DNA from: JBBTVO01 sp038063195
Lineage (GTDB): Bacteria; Patescibacteriota; Microgenomatia; Levybacterales; UBA12049
Direction: 5' to 3'
Length of the DNA stretch: 27,241 nt
Assembly (NCBI GenBank): GCA_038063195.1
Contig: JBBTVO010000009.1
Coordinates: forward strand, 1-27,241
In this document: piece after piece, positions 14,578-21,105 of the stretch
Position numbering within the stretch: the stretch's first letter is position 1
How the letters are laid out: the number at the start of each line of letters is the position of its first letter
Translations under genes and position numbers: made by a program
Notes under the pieces: generated by a model
The model's input: the letters and a program-made list of their open reading frames with translations, nothing else
Told to the model about the DNA's origin: nothing
Databases searched by the model: none

Positions 14578-14645
14578 AAGTATATTGTAGTGATTGACCA
14601 TGTATAGTATACTAAATCGAAGCTTTTTTATAAAGTTTCGTGAAG

Positions 14646-14718
14646 GGGCCGCTAGCTCAACTGGCAGAGCAATTCCCTCTTAAGGAATCGGTTACAGGTT
14701 CGACTCCTGTGCGGCTCA
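14646..14718 (+). tRNA. tRNA-Lys (anticodon CTT)
   Basis: Full cloverleaf: acceptor GGGCCGC/GCGGCTC (one G-T), D stem GCTC/GAGC, anticodon stem ATTCC/GGAAT with loop CTCTTAA (anticodon CTT), T arm ACAGG-TTCGACT-CCTGT. Discriminator A is followed by CCG, so CCA is not encoded. It is divergent from tRNA-Arg, with 68 bases between. A 9-bp hairpin (14618-14626 with 14632-14640) ends five bases before the gene. Confidence 0.95.
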
Positions 14719-14796
14719 CCGAATGATATTTGTGTTTTTGGAAGTTTTTAGCCTCAAGAAATTGTGGACAGTTGTCCAAATTTAAACCTATAACCT

Positions 14797-14820
14797 TGAA
14801 CCCTAGTGAGATTCGAACTA
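14797..14820 (-). other. tRNA 3'-end-like remnant
   Basis: On the minus strand the sequence TAGTTCGAATCTCACTAGGG (14801-14820) looks like the T loop (TTCGAAT), T-stem 3' side and acceptor end of a tRNA, but no cloverleaf can be built upstream. It lies in the 119-base gap after tRNA-Lys, at the border of the accessory region. Such fragments can mark integration into a tRNA gene; it may also be chance similarity. Confidence 0.35.
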
Positions 14821-14837
14821 ATATTTAGATTGCTATA

Positions 14838-15050
14838 TCAATCTTCTTTACTTTTGAAGTCCAAGTCCTCGCTATCCTTTTCCCAATCATTTCCATGGAA
14901 ATACTGCATCAATCCACAACATAAAGCAAAGATAAATTCTTGTATTTGTTTTAATTCTTCGTCTGAAGCATTAGGGTAGTATTGTTTGATCTTATCCAGA
15001 GGGAGCATATAGAAATCATCACCTCCTAATGTTGTTTTTAAAATACTCAT
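14838..15050 (-). CDS. Small acidic helical protein, unknown
   Basis: 70 residues from ATG 15050, or 56 from ATG 15008. A perfect AGGAGGTGAT ribosome-binding sequence lies 10-13 bases before the internal ATG (it is also part of the coding frame as GGDD), which favours the shorter form MLPLDKIKQYYPNASDEEL..., while no ribosome site precedes the longer one. The protein has a helix-loop-helix look (YPNASDEELKQIQEFIFALCCGLMQYF) and an acidic tail (EKDSEDLDF). No motif gives a function. It is divergent from the beta-propeller-like gene. Confidence 0.6.
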   Translation of the reverse strand: MSILKTTLGGDDFYMLPLDKIKQYYPNASDEELKQIQEFIFALCCGLMQYFHGNDWEKDSEDLDFKSKED

Positions 15051-15059
15051 AATCGATTA

Positions 15060-15086
15060 TTGAAATATCCTAAAATATGCTACACT
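15060..15086 (+). promoter_or_regulatory. Promoter of the beta-propeller-like gene
   Basis: TTGAAA (15060-15065), a 15-base spacer, and an extended -10 TGC-TACACT (hexamer 15081-15086). The predicted start near 15093 precedes ATG 15096 by three bases and excludes the in-frame ATG at 15060 as the start. Confidence 0.6.
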
Positions 15087-15095
15087 GAATTTGGT

Positions 15096-16367
15096 ATGGA
15101 AAATACTATAGAAGGAAATAACGCTCAACAAGGATCTTCTTTGCAACCCAAAGAACAGAAAGAAACCCCAAAATTCTTTGGTATTAATCAATCTGGAGCT
15201 ATAATTATCGCCATTGCAGTTATTTCTATCCTTATCATAGTTGGCGCTGCTGGGTATTACTTATTGAGTAAAAACAAAGTTATTACTTCAACTCAAGAAA
15301 ATAATACAAGTACTCAATTCTCGCCTCAAACCTCTCAAAAAACTCCAAAGCAAACAGCAATAAATGACTCCATACCAATACTTAAGGATTATAACTCTAA
15401 ATCTTTCGGCAGAAACTTATGGTTATATGATAAGGATTTGATACAAGGTGTACAAATTACCTCTGAGCATGACATATTAGGACTTTATGGTAAATCACCA
15501 GATGATAAAAAGGTTCTAGTAAGCACAGTGAATAGAGTTCCAAACGATAATAATGTACACGAAAAAATAAGTATTGTAGATATTGACACTAGAAATATTA
15601 CAAGACTTTTTCCATCCTATAATGAGACCTCAAGTGTTACTGGCGTTTACTGGCTTGATAACAACAGAATAATTTATGCACTAGGTAGACAAATAAAAAT
15701 CTATACTATCTCTTCTGGTTCTGAAGAAGTTTTAGTAGATGCAGAAAAAAGCATTACAGATGCTACAAGAATAATATTTAATATTTCGCCAGACAAGAAG
15801 TGGCTAGCATATTATTACTCAGGGAATGGTGAAGGTGATCCTCCGCAGCAAGATAAAAATACCTACTCTATAAATCTGGAAAATAAAAAACAGACCCGTC
15901 TTTTCTCTTTATCGGATGGTTATTACAATGCATTAAATAATAATTTCGTTATATATAGCAAGGCTGTTGACAGTAAAGTACAAATATGGAGAATTGATTT
16001 TTTAGGATCAAACGGAGAACTTATCACAACATTACCTAAGGGTGAGCTAATTAACATTACTTCTAATGATTCAGGTAATAAGTTTATTTATCAAGTACGC
16101 AGTTATAGTCTAAATTCTGGCTCTGCAGAGCTTTATTTGTATAATTTAGATACGAAAATGAGCCAAATGTTTTTCAAAACTGAAGTTGCTGATGGTATTA
16201 GAGATCCACGAATATCTCCTGATGGGGATAGCGTATTATTTTCCGCCGGTCTTGATAAAAATGTTCCACTTAAGTTCACAATAGTAAAATTTGATTTGCA
16301 GACAAATAGGCAGACAACCTTGAATAATGATCAAGAGCCTTCATCATCAACAGTAATTATCTTTTAA
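15096..16367 (+). CDS. Membrane-anchored beta-propeller-like (TolB/WD40-like) protein
   Basis: 423 residues from ATG 15096 (an in-frame ATG at 15060 lies upstream of the predicted transcription start). The first 30 residues are polar, then one membrane helix (about 34-57), a Ser/Thr/Gln linker, and a large beta-rich region. The repeating pieces LYDKDL..GVQITSEHDILGLYGKSPDDKKVLVST, ISPDKKWLAYYYS and ISPDGDSVLFSAG carry the SPDG/SPDK signature of TolB-like propeller blades. It is probably anchored with the propeller outside. No catalytic motif; function unknown. It is followed by a long structured intergenic region. Confidence 0.75.
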   Translation: MENTIEGNNAQQGSSLQPKEQKETPKFFGINQSGAIIIAIAVISILIIVGAAGYYLLSKNKVITSTQENNTSTQFSPQTSQKTPKQTAINDSIPILKDYNSKSFGRNLWLYDKDLIQGVQITSEHDILGLYGKSPDDKKVLVSTVNRVPNDNNVHEKISIVDIDTRNITRLFPSYNETSSVTGVYWLDNNRIIYALGRQIKIYTISSGSEEVLVDAEKSITDATRIIFNISPDKKWLAYYYSGNGEGDPPQQDKNTYSINLENKKQTRLFSLSDGYYNALNNNFVIYSKAVDSKVQIWRIDFLGSNGELITTLPKGELINITSNDSGNKFIYQVRSYSLNSGSAELYLYNLDTKMSQMFFKTEVADGIRDPRISPDGDSVLFSAGLDKNVPLKFTIVKFDLQTNRQTTLNNDQEPSSSTVIIF

Positions 16368-16529
16368 AGATATAACAAGAGTGTCTATGCATACCTATAC
16401 ATCTTTTAGTCCAAAGGTATAGGCAAACTCGGAGTTTAGGCCGTCAGATAGGAATAATTCACAGAATTCCCGTAGTCTGTTTAAGGTATCACTGGGTTCA
16501 CATTTCGGCAGGTTTAATATGCAATATGT

Positions 16530-16560
16530 CAGGTAGCGAGGCTGTTTCACCTTTCAGGTG
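16530..16560 (+). repeat. Interspersed structured repeat, copy A
   Basis: Begins CAGGTAGCGAGGCT and contains the hairpin CACCT-TTC-AGGTG (16548-16560). It matches copy B (21065-21095) at 27 of 31 positions, and the reverse complement of the core of the two 60-bp repeats (17423-17453 and 18162-18192) at 25 of 31. Confidence 0.75.
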
Positions 16561-16608
16561 GAGAATATTGTAAAATTACAGTAATTTGACTTCTTAGCCA
16601 CAGTTTAA

Positions 16609-16637
16609 TTGCATTTGGGTTAATTCCGCAGTATAAT
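16609..16637 (+). promoter_or_regulatory. Probable promoter of the HNH locus
   Basis: TATAAT at 16632-16637 is perfect; TTGCAT (16609-16614) is 17 bases upstream but matches only half the -35 consensus. The predicted start near 16644 gives a 14-base leader before ATG 16658. Confidence 0.45.
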
Positions 16638-16657
16638 CCCCGAGCTGCCTTAACTCA

Positions 16658-17102
16658 ATGGATGATTTGGTAAGATTAATATTCTATATTTGGGCAGGAG
16701 TAGCTCTCTTATATTTTATCTACGCTTGCATAGCTCAGGTATACGAGCAGATAAAAAAAGATAGAAATTGGGATAAAATACTTGATAAGTGGCTTAGAGA
16801 TGAGGAGCCGCTTTATAGAAATAGAGTTGAGTATCCTCCGGATTGGACGTTTCGCAAAATCCACATCCAAAAATTGTTTAGCTACACATGTAGTATTTGT
16901 GGATATTCCCGTTTTTCAGAAAAAGAAAAAAAAGAAAATGATAAAAGACAGAAGGCATGTCTACCGGAGTGGACTTCATATACATCACAAGAAACCTCTC
17001 TCAAAAGGCGGAGATAATAGATTTGAAAATCTCATCGCTCTATGCCAAAACTGTCATGCCAATCAACACGAACATCTCAAAGGATTAATAAATTCTATCT
17101 AG
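16658..17102 (+). pseudogene. Membrane-linked HNH endonuclease broken by a frameshift
   Basis: The first frame (from ATG 16658) encodes a membrane helix (about 7-27), a charged linker, and the zinc knuckle YTCSICGYSRF. The rest of the HNH domain (GLHIHHKKPLSKGGDNRFENLIALCQNCHANQH, including the second CxxC pair and the HH/N/H catalytic residues) is in the next frame and ends at 17102. A +1 shift between about 16920 and 16975 would rejoin them into roughly 147 residues. The likely site is the A-rich tract with a run of six and a run of eight A (16920-16934). It is either a pseudogene, a sequencing or assembly indel, or a slippage-decoded gene. The domain match on both sides is clear. Confidence 0.8.
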
Positions 17103-17121
17103 TTTCTAATATAATCCGCAC

Positions 17122-17367
17122 ATGAAAATTATTTCTTTACTTTTATCTTTTTCCATCGCTCTATGGATGGTAGGCCTAAGTAGTGCGGTGAGTGTTTTTG
17201 TAATTATATTTTACACTTTTTGGCTTTCAATTCCGCTTTATGTTGCTAAAAGAAGACATCTAAAAGATTCCATCATAATTTATGTCTTCTGGGTAATTAT
17301 CCAAATTATTCTTTTCAAGGGGAGATTTTTTTTACCACCTCAGAATGTGGGAATACCATACAACTAA
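17122..17367 (+). CDS. Small hydrophobic membrane protein, unknown
   Basis: 81 residues, two or three membrane helices (about 2-42 and 50-68) with a basic loop AKRRHLKD between. TATAAT at 17110-17115 places the predicted start exactly on the A of ATG 17122, so the transcript is probably leaderless. No known motif. It starts 19 bases after the HNH frame ends and is followed by the palindrome and 60-bp repeat. Confidence 0.6.
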   Translation: MKIISLLLSFSIALWMVGLSSAVSVFVIIFYTFWLSIPLYVAKRRHLKDSIIIYVFWVIIQIILFKGRFFLPPQNVGIPYN

Positions 17368-17380
17368 TTTTTGCATTCAA

Positions 17381-17405
17381 GGCTCACAAGGTCGGACCTT
17401 GTAAG
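17381..17405. terminator. Palindrome/terminator-like hairpin
   Basis: ACAAGGTC-G-GACCTTGT (17386-17402) is a perfect palindrome extended by GGCT/AGCC flanks (17381-17384 and 17404-17407). It follows the small membrane gene by 14 bases. No T-tract follows, so termination is uncertain. The core repeats the palindrome inside the deacetylase gene. Confidence 0.55.
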
Positions 17406-17465
17406 CCTTGTAAAAAGTGAGCTCAGCCGAACGGCGAAATAGCCTCGCTACCTCCGCATATTTCC
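17406..17465. repeat. 60-bp direct repeat, left copy (R1)
   Basis: Identical to 18145-18204 at 59 of 60 positions (the one difference is GAGC versus GAGT). It starts CCTTGTAAAAAGTGAG and ends CCGCATATTTCC. With R2 it brackets the toxin-antitoxin pair. Its inner part contains AGCCTCGCTACCT, the reverse complement of the start of repeat copy A. Confidence 0.95.
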
Positions 17466-17537
17466 TCTCTGTCATTCTCAAATTCTTGAGAATTTAAGAT
17501 CGGTTTGACTCATGTCTTATGGTGACTATATGTCATC

Positions 17538-17566
17538 TTGACATACACATTAAGTTGTTGTATATT
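17538..17566 (+). promoter_or_regulatory. Promoter of the toxin-antitoxin operon
   Basis: TTGACA (17538-17543, perfect), 17-base spacer, TATATT (17561-17566). The predicted start near 17573 is three bases before ATG 17576: leaderless. The A/T-rich inverted motif around TATATTATTAATAATAT overlaps it and could serve autorepression by the antitoxin. Confidence 0.8.
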
Positions 17567-17575
17567 ATTAATAAT

Positions 17576-17845
17576 ATGTTTAATACTATATCGGCGAGAC
17601 AAATTCAAAGGGAATATAAAAAGGTGTTGGAAAATGCAAATAAATCCAAAGAGCCTATTATTGTTATGTCTAACAATAAACCTCTTGGAGCTGTTATTGG
17701 GCTTGATCTTCTCGAGAAGTTTCAGATAGAGGCTGTATTAAAAGAAGCTCTTGAAGAATACAAAGCCGGAAAAACAAAAACTATATCCACTCCCGAAGAA
17801 TTAGAAGCTGATTTTGAGGAGATGAGAAAAGAAGCAAGCATTTAA
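17576..17845 (+). CDS. Phd/YefM-family antitoxin
   Basis: 89 residues from ATG 17576 (chosen from the promoter; an upstream in-frame ATG at 17519 is before the predicted transcription start). The N-terminal part, TISARQIQREYKKVLENANKSKEPIIVMSNNKPLGAVIGLDLLEKF, is the classic Phd/YefM DNA-binding and dimer fold. The acidic, flexible C-terminus (STPEELEADFEEMRKEA) would wrap the toxin. It binds and neutralises the toxin encoded 3 bases downstream, and probably represses the operon. Confidence 0.92.
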   Translation: MFNTISARQIQREYKKVLENANKSKEPIIVMSNNKPLGAVIGLDLLEKFQIEAVLKEALEEYKAGKTKTISTPEELEADFEEMRKEASI

Positions 17846-17848
17846 GGT

Positions 17849-18118
17849 GTGATCGAATTAAAATACTCTCCAAGATACCTATCTGAACGAAAAAAGTTTT
17901 TGAGGAATAATTCAGAACTTCTTAATAAAACCATCAAAACGCTCTCAATACTTGCAAAAAATCCAAAACATCCAAGTTTGAAGTTGGAAAAACTTAAAGG
18001 GTCTCGTGTTTGGACAATTAGAATTGATAAAGGCAACAGAATATTCTTATTTTGGGTTGACTTGAGAACAGCACTTCTTATTGATATTGGCAAGCATGAT
18101 AAATACAGAAAATATTGA
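17849..18118 (+). CDS. RelE/YafQ-like toxin (mRNA interferase family)
   Basis: 89 residues, GTG start 3 bases after the antitoxin stop, with AAGG just before. The fold signature is of RelE/ParE-type toxins: IELKYSPRYLSERKKFLRN, helix pair, HPSLKLEKLKGSRVWTIRIDKGNRIFLFWVD, IDIGKHDKYRKY. The basic and His residues at the end (GKHDKY) suit a ribosome-dependent mRNA interferase of the YafQ/RelE kind rather than ParE. It would cut mRNA on ribosomes when the antitoxin is lost. The pair is bracketed by 60-bp repeats. Confidence 0.9.
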   Translation: MIELKYSPRYLSERKKFLRNNSELLNKTIKTLSILAKNPKHPSLKLEKLKGSRVWTIRIDKGNRIFLFWVDLRTALLIDIGKHDKYRKY

Positions 18119-18144
18119 GAGCTTACAAGGCCTACAATATCCGA

Positions 18145-18204
18145 CCTTGTAAAAAGTGAGTTCAGCCGAACGGCGAAATAGCCTCGCTACCTCCGCATAT
18201 TTCC
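18145..18204. repeat. 60-bp direct repeat, right copy (R2)
   Basis: 59 of 60 identical to R1 (17406-17465), same orientation, 26 bases after the toxin stop codon. The bases just upstream (CTTACAAGG ... CCGACCTTGT, 18122-18150) again form an ACAAGG/CCTTGT hairpin, as at R1 but with a different loop. Confidence 0.95.
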
Positions 18205-18242
18205 ATCTACTATTTTCACGTTCTTGCTATATAATACTTTTC

Positions 18243-19145
18243 ATGAGGATGTTTCGGAATTTAAAAAGTTTGAATTCCAGATTAGCTCTTACTTTAATTG
18301 TGCTTGCTGTTCTGATACTTGTGGCTTCAATCGTAATTAAGAGCAACAAAAATGACTGCACAAATCCTTTTGAAATGAAAGATTTTACATCGGGAGAGGA
18401 AGCTATTAGGATTTGTAACAACAAACTAATTAGAGGATCTCTGACTGTGGTTGCGAAGAAGGACCTCCCTGATCTATTTGAATTTTTACTAAATAAAGAT
18501 AGCAAGCCTGAGGAAGTAAAACAATATGTCAGGGTATTTGAAAAAGACGGACAGAAATATGTCTCAATGAAATCTTTAATTGACTACACTAGCTGGAATG
18601 ATAGCGCTATAGGAATCTATCGGAAAGAAGATAACAAATATAATTCAGTTTTTAAAAAAACATTCGCTGATAATCAGGGAAGATGGGTAAATATTGAATT
18701 CGGAGAAGATTATTCAACAAAAGATCCATATTATTACATAAGCTATTCCGGAGGGGGTATTTCAATTTCCGGTGATATCGGATACTTAGGTTGTTTTGGA
18801 AGATGTCGTTTACTTTGGTGGGATTATTATGATTGGGATAAAGATAAAAAAACTTTCGTGCTGTCAAACAACAAGCATCCTGAAGATTTTAAAAAGCTAT
18901 TGGAAAATTATAAAGAATGGGATAAAACAACATGTCCTGACGAAGCAAATGTATCAGAAAGTATATCCAGTCTATATCCAATCAGAAAAAATAAAGAGAA
19001 AATATGCTCTGATGATGTTCAAATTCCCTATACGGAACCGGGGCAAGCTGAAATGCTATTGAAGGGAATAAAAGCAATAGAGATGATACTCAATGGAGAA
19101 AACATACCGATGTCTGAAGTTAAGAATGTAAAAATAAATTTATAA
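18243..19145 (+). CDS. Membrane-anchored extracytoplasmic protein, unknown
   Basis: 300 residues from ATG 18243, one base after the predicted transcription start set by TATAAT (18230-18235); the longer in-frame reading from 18156 begins inside repeat R2 and is rejected. One N-terminal membrane helix (about 14-35), then a soluble domain with several cysteines (NDCTNP, IRICNN, GCFGRCRLLWW, TTCPDE, KICSDD) which could form disulfides outside the cell. The Gly/Ser-rich ISYSGGGISISGDIGYLG and WWDYYDWDKDKKTF stretches are distinctive. I recognise no family. Confidence 0.7.
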   Translation: MRMFRNLKSLNSRLALTLIVLAVLILVASIVIKSNKNDCTNPFEMKDFTSGEEAIRICNNKLIRGSLTVVAKKDLPDLFEFLLNKDSKPEEVKQYVRVFEKDGQKYVSMKSLIDYTSWNDSAIGIYRKEDNKYNSVFKKTFADNQGRWVNIEFGEDYSTKDPYYYISYSGGGISISGDIGYLGCFGRCRLLWWDYYDWDKDKKTFVLSNNKHPEDFKKLLENYKEWDKTTCPDEANVSESISSLYPIRKNKEKICSDDVQIPYTEPGQAEMLLKGIKAIEMILNGENIPMSEVKNVKINL

Positions 19146-19172
19146 GAGTTTAAGCACGAGCATTATATTAAA

Positions 19173-19802
19173 ATGAAAAAACCCGTAGTAGTTATTATTA
19201 TTGGGCTATTGATAGTCGTATTAGCCGTCTTATTTTGTTCTAGTAAAAATAATACAACTTCTGTAGGGAATACCGTTCCCCGATTGGTTCAGCAAGTTAA
19301 AGAATCTGATGACGCTTGTCCGGTTTATATCGCAGATAGAATAGACAATGCACAGGTAACATTTTTACCAGTGACTATACCAATTAATGAGAGAAAAGCT
19401 CTGGAGCATGATGCAATAGGTAAAGAATTTAATTTAGTTACCCTTAGTAAGGGTTTATACAATTATAAAACCGGCCAGGAAGATCTCATCGAACCCTACC
19501 CTTGGTTTATTGAGGATATCGATACCCATACTGACCTGGGGAAAATAAAAATATATTATGGTAATACAGCTATGAATCATACACCTCACGTTGCGTATGT
19601 TGTTAAGGATAATAAAGTCATTTTTATTACAAGTGGTGCGAATATTCGGGTTGAGAGATCGTATCCGAATGGACTTGAAGTAATAGAAACGTTGGACTGG
19701 AATATAGGCAAATATAAGAGGCTAAAATATGAATATGTTAATGACGAATTTGTTCCGGTGTGGTATCAAATTTCTTGCGATGTTGCTAGTAAGCAGGAGT
19801 AG
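19173..19802 (+). CDS. Membrane-anchored or lipoprotein-like protein, unknown
   Basis: 209 residues. An N-terminal hydrophobic segment (about 4-22) ends in VLFCSSKNN, close to a lipobox, so anchoring by lipid on Cys23 is possible but not certain in this lineage. The soluble part has DDACPVYIADRIDNAQVTFLPVTIPINERKAL and a Cys near the C-terminus (YQISCDVA). No catalytic motif is seen. It follows the 300-residue gene by 27 bases with TATATT just before the ATG, so it may have its own promoter. Confidence 0.65.
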   Translation: MKKPVVVIIIGLLIVVLAVLFCSSKNNTTSVGNTVPRLVQQVKESDDACPVYIADRIDNAQVTFLPVTIPINERKALEHDAIGKEFNLVTLSKGLYNYKTGQEDLIEPYPWFIEDIDTHTDLGKIKIYYGNTAMNHTPHVAYVVKDNKVIFITSGANIRVERSYPNGLEVIETLDWNIGKYKRLKYEYVNDEFVPVWYQISCDVASKQE

Positions 19803-19834
19803 GAATTTGGATTTTTTTTGGAGTCTGCAAGTTG

Positions 19835-19853
19835 ACCCCGATTTAATCGGGGT
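19835..19853. repeat. Perfect palindrome in an intergenic region
   Basis: Nine-base arms ACCCCGATT and AATCGGGGT around one T. It lies in the 160-base gap between two genes (19803-19962), which otherwise holds only a TATAAA near 19943-19948. No T-tract follows directly. It resembles the short GC-armed palindromes scattered in reduced genomes. Confidence 0.65.
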
Positions 19854-19962
19854 TGAGTCAGCGTCCCAGTCTAAATTAACTTGTTAATTATACAATAGAA
19901 GAGTATTTATAACAATTTGCATTGCTTATTACATGATGGTATTATAAAAGAGAATTAAGTTT

Positions 19963-20688
19963 ATGTTCCATAAATATATTCTTCCCGTTTCTGTAATATG
20001 CTTTGTTATTGCCGGTGTGCTATTTACTTCCCAGGTTTTTGCTATTGGTAAGCCAGAGGGTGTCGGGAAAAACATTTCTGGAAATAACGGAAAATCAAAT
20101 TCAGGATTAGCAAGATCACTTGAATCAGCTACGGGAGACATCTCTTCATCTTCGGGAACCACGAAGAAGCAATTTGGAAAGTCCCATGTTCCCTCATTTG
20201 CACAGGTGCGTTTACAAAACACAAAACTTAAGGCATGTGAGGCAATGTCTGCAAACATTACTAGAAGATCAAATCACTTGGTCGAACTGGCTGATAAAAT
20301 GATAAAGGTATTTACGTCTATCGCAAATAGAGTAGAACAATATTATCTAACAAAAGTAGTTCCAGCAGGCGCAACTCTTCCTACCTATGATGCTTTAGTA
20401 GCTGATATTACAACCAAACAAAACGCAATTACACCGCTCTTGGAAGCTGCGCAGGCTGATGCGACCAATTTTTCCTGCACAGGAAATAATCCGAAAGCAC
20501 AGCTCACACAATACAAAACAGATATGCAGGCTGTAATTAGGGGTCTAAAGGAGTACAGAACGTCTGTAAGGAATCTTATTGTGGCAGTAAGAACACTTCC
20601 AAGTTTGACATTATCGGGGACGCCATCAGCAACATTAACACCAACTATGACACCAGGGCCCAGCGTGATACCTATAGTTACGCCTTAG
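19963..20688 (+). CDS. Secreted helical protein with Pro/Thr-rich C-terminus
   Basis: 241 residues. A signal peptide (about 1-27, cleavage near VFA-IG), a Ser/Gly-rich region, then a helical part (about 75-215; LQNTKLKACEAMSANITRRSNHLVELADKMIKVFTSIANRVEQYY...) with two cysteines (Cys88 region and NFSCTGN) and a Thr/Pro-rich tail (LTPTMTPGPSVIPIVTP). The tail looks like a cell-wall-spanning or glycosylated segment. I recall similar secreted proteins in Microgenomates genomes without known role. TATAAA (19943-19948) gives a leader of about 8 bases. The next gene starts 5 bases after its stop. Confidence 0.75.
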   Translation: MFHKYILPVSVICFVIAGVLFTSQVFAIGKPEGVGKNISGNNGKSNSGLARSLESATGDISSSSGTTKKQFGKSHVPSFAQVRLQNTKLKACEAMSANITRRSNHLVELADKMIKVFTSIANRVEQYYLTKVVPAGATLPTYDALVADITTKQNAITPLLEAAQADATNFSCTGNNPKAQLTQYKTDMQAVIRGLKEYRTSVRNLIVAVRTLPSLTLSGTPSATLTPTMTPGPSVIPIVTP

Positions 20689-20693
20689 TAAGT

Positions 20694-21053
20694 ATGACTG
20701 AACAAGAAGTACAAGTAAGTCCGCAAGCAAGTACACACAGCCACAAGGTTTTATACGCTTCATTGGGGTTATTGCTCGGATCGGTTGTAATGCTTTTGGT
20801 TGTAGTAGGTATGTACTACTCAAAGAATAAAAATAGTAAATCCGCTTCGGAACAAAATAAAACAGAAGCGCAAGCTGTACCATCAGAAGACCAGGGATTT
20901 CAAGCTCAGATGGTGGAATCAGATGATTCAGCGCCGATTACCACAAAACAGGAGCTGGATACACAATTAAAGACTTTAGACAGTACGGATACAACGGCTG
21001 TTGAAGAGGGACTTGATCAAAATTCCCAAGACGCCTCCCAATTCTCCCAGTAA
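20694..21053 (+). CDS. Single-helix membrane protein with acidic tail, unknown
   Basis: 119 residues: a short polar N-terminus, one membrane helix (about 19-41, YASLGLLLGSVVMLLVVVGMYYS), a basic stop (KNKNSK), then a Gln/Glu/Asp/Ser-rich disordered tail. It starts 5 bases after the stop of the secreted helical protein, so the two are probably co-transcribed and may form a pair at the envelope. No motif gives a function. Confidence 0.7.
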   Translation: MTEQEVQVSPQASTHSHKVLYASLGLLLGSVVMLLVVVGMYYSKNKNSKSASEQNKTEAQAVPSEDQGFQAQMVESDDSAPITTKQELDTQLKTLDSTDTTAVEEGLDQNSQDASQFSQ

Positions 21054-21064
21054 AATAATTTCTC

Positions 21065-21102
21065 AGGTAGCGAAGGTCTTTCACCTTTCAGGTGACGAAC
21101 CT
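21065..21102. terminator. Structured repeat, copy B: bidirectional terminator between convergent genes
   Basis: TCACCT-TTC-AGGTGA (21081-21095) is a 6-bp hairpin nested in AGGT..CG / CG..ACCT outer arms (21065-21072 and 21096-21102). It sits exactly between a plus-strand gene ending at 21053 and a minus-strand gene ending at 21106. It matches repeat copy A at 27 of 31 positions. T-rich tracts lie on the right (ATTTTTG), inside the rnhB end. Confidence 0.6.
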
Positions 21103-21105
21103 ACA

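Larger units (their letters stand above)
16368..16657. other. 290-base intergenic region with several inverted repeats
   Basis: No convincing gene in any frame. It holds a CCTATAC/GTATAGG hairpin near 16400-16430, AATTC/GAATT near 16457-16470, repeat copy A (16530-16560), and AAATTAC-A-GTAATTT (16573-16587), then the promoter of the HNH locus. The density of inverted repeats would fit a non-coding RNA or decayed mobile sequence, but I recognise no known RNA. Confidence 0.5.

Noticed and set aside
14618..14640. Hairpin before tRNA-Lys as a terminator
   Set aside because: No gene reads into it from the left (tRNA-Arg is divergent), and it overlaps the probable -10 region of tRNA-Lys.
14765..14778. 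TGGACA-GT-TGTCCA palindrome
   Set aside because: Short arms, not linked to any promoter I could identify; kept only as a note.
16782..16900. Separate gene from ATG 16782 for the second HNH frame
   Set aside because: Its first part is out of frame with the CxxC region and looks like a shadow; only the portion after about 16940 is HNH-like, so a frameshift explains it better.
17519..17575. Longer antitoxin starting at 17519
   Set aside because: It would lie upstream of and across the TTGACA/TATATT promoter; Phd/YefM proteins start at the MFNTISA position.
17406..18204. CRISPR array from the direct repeats
   Set aside because: Only two 60-bp copies, separated by about 680 bases holding two genes; no spacers and no cas genes.
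18156..18242. Longer N-terminus for the 300-residue protein, starting at 18156
   Set aside because: It would begin inside the 60-bp repeat and upstream of the TATAAT at 18230-18235; the added residues do not look like a protein N-terminus.
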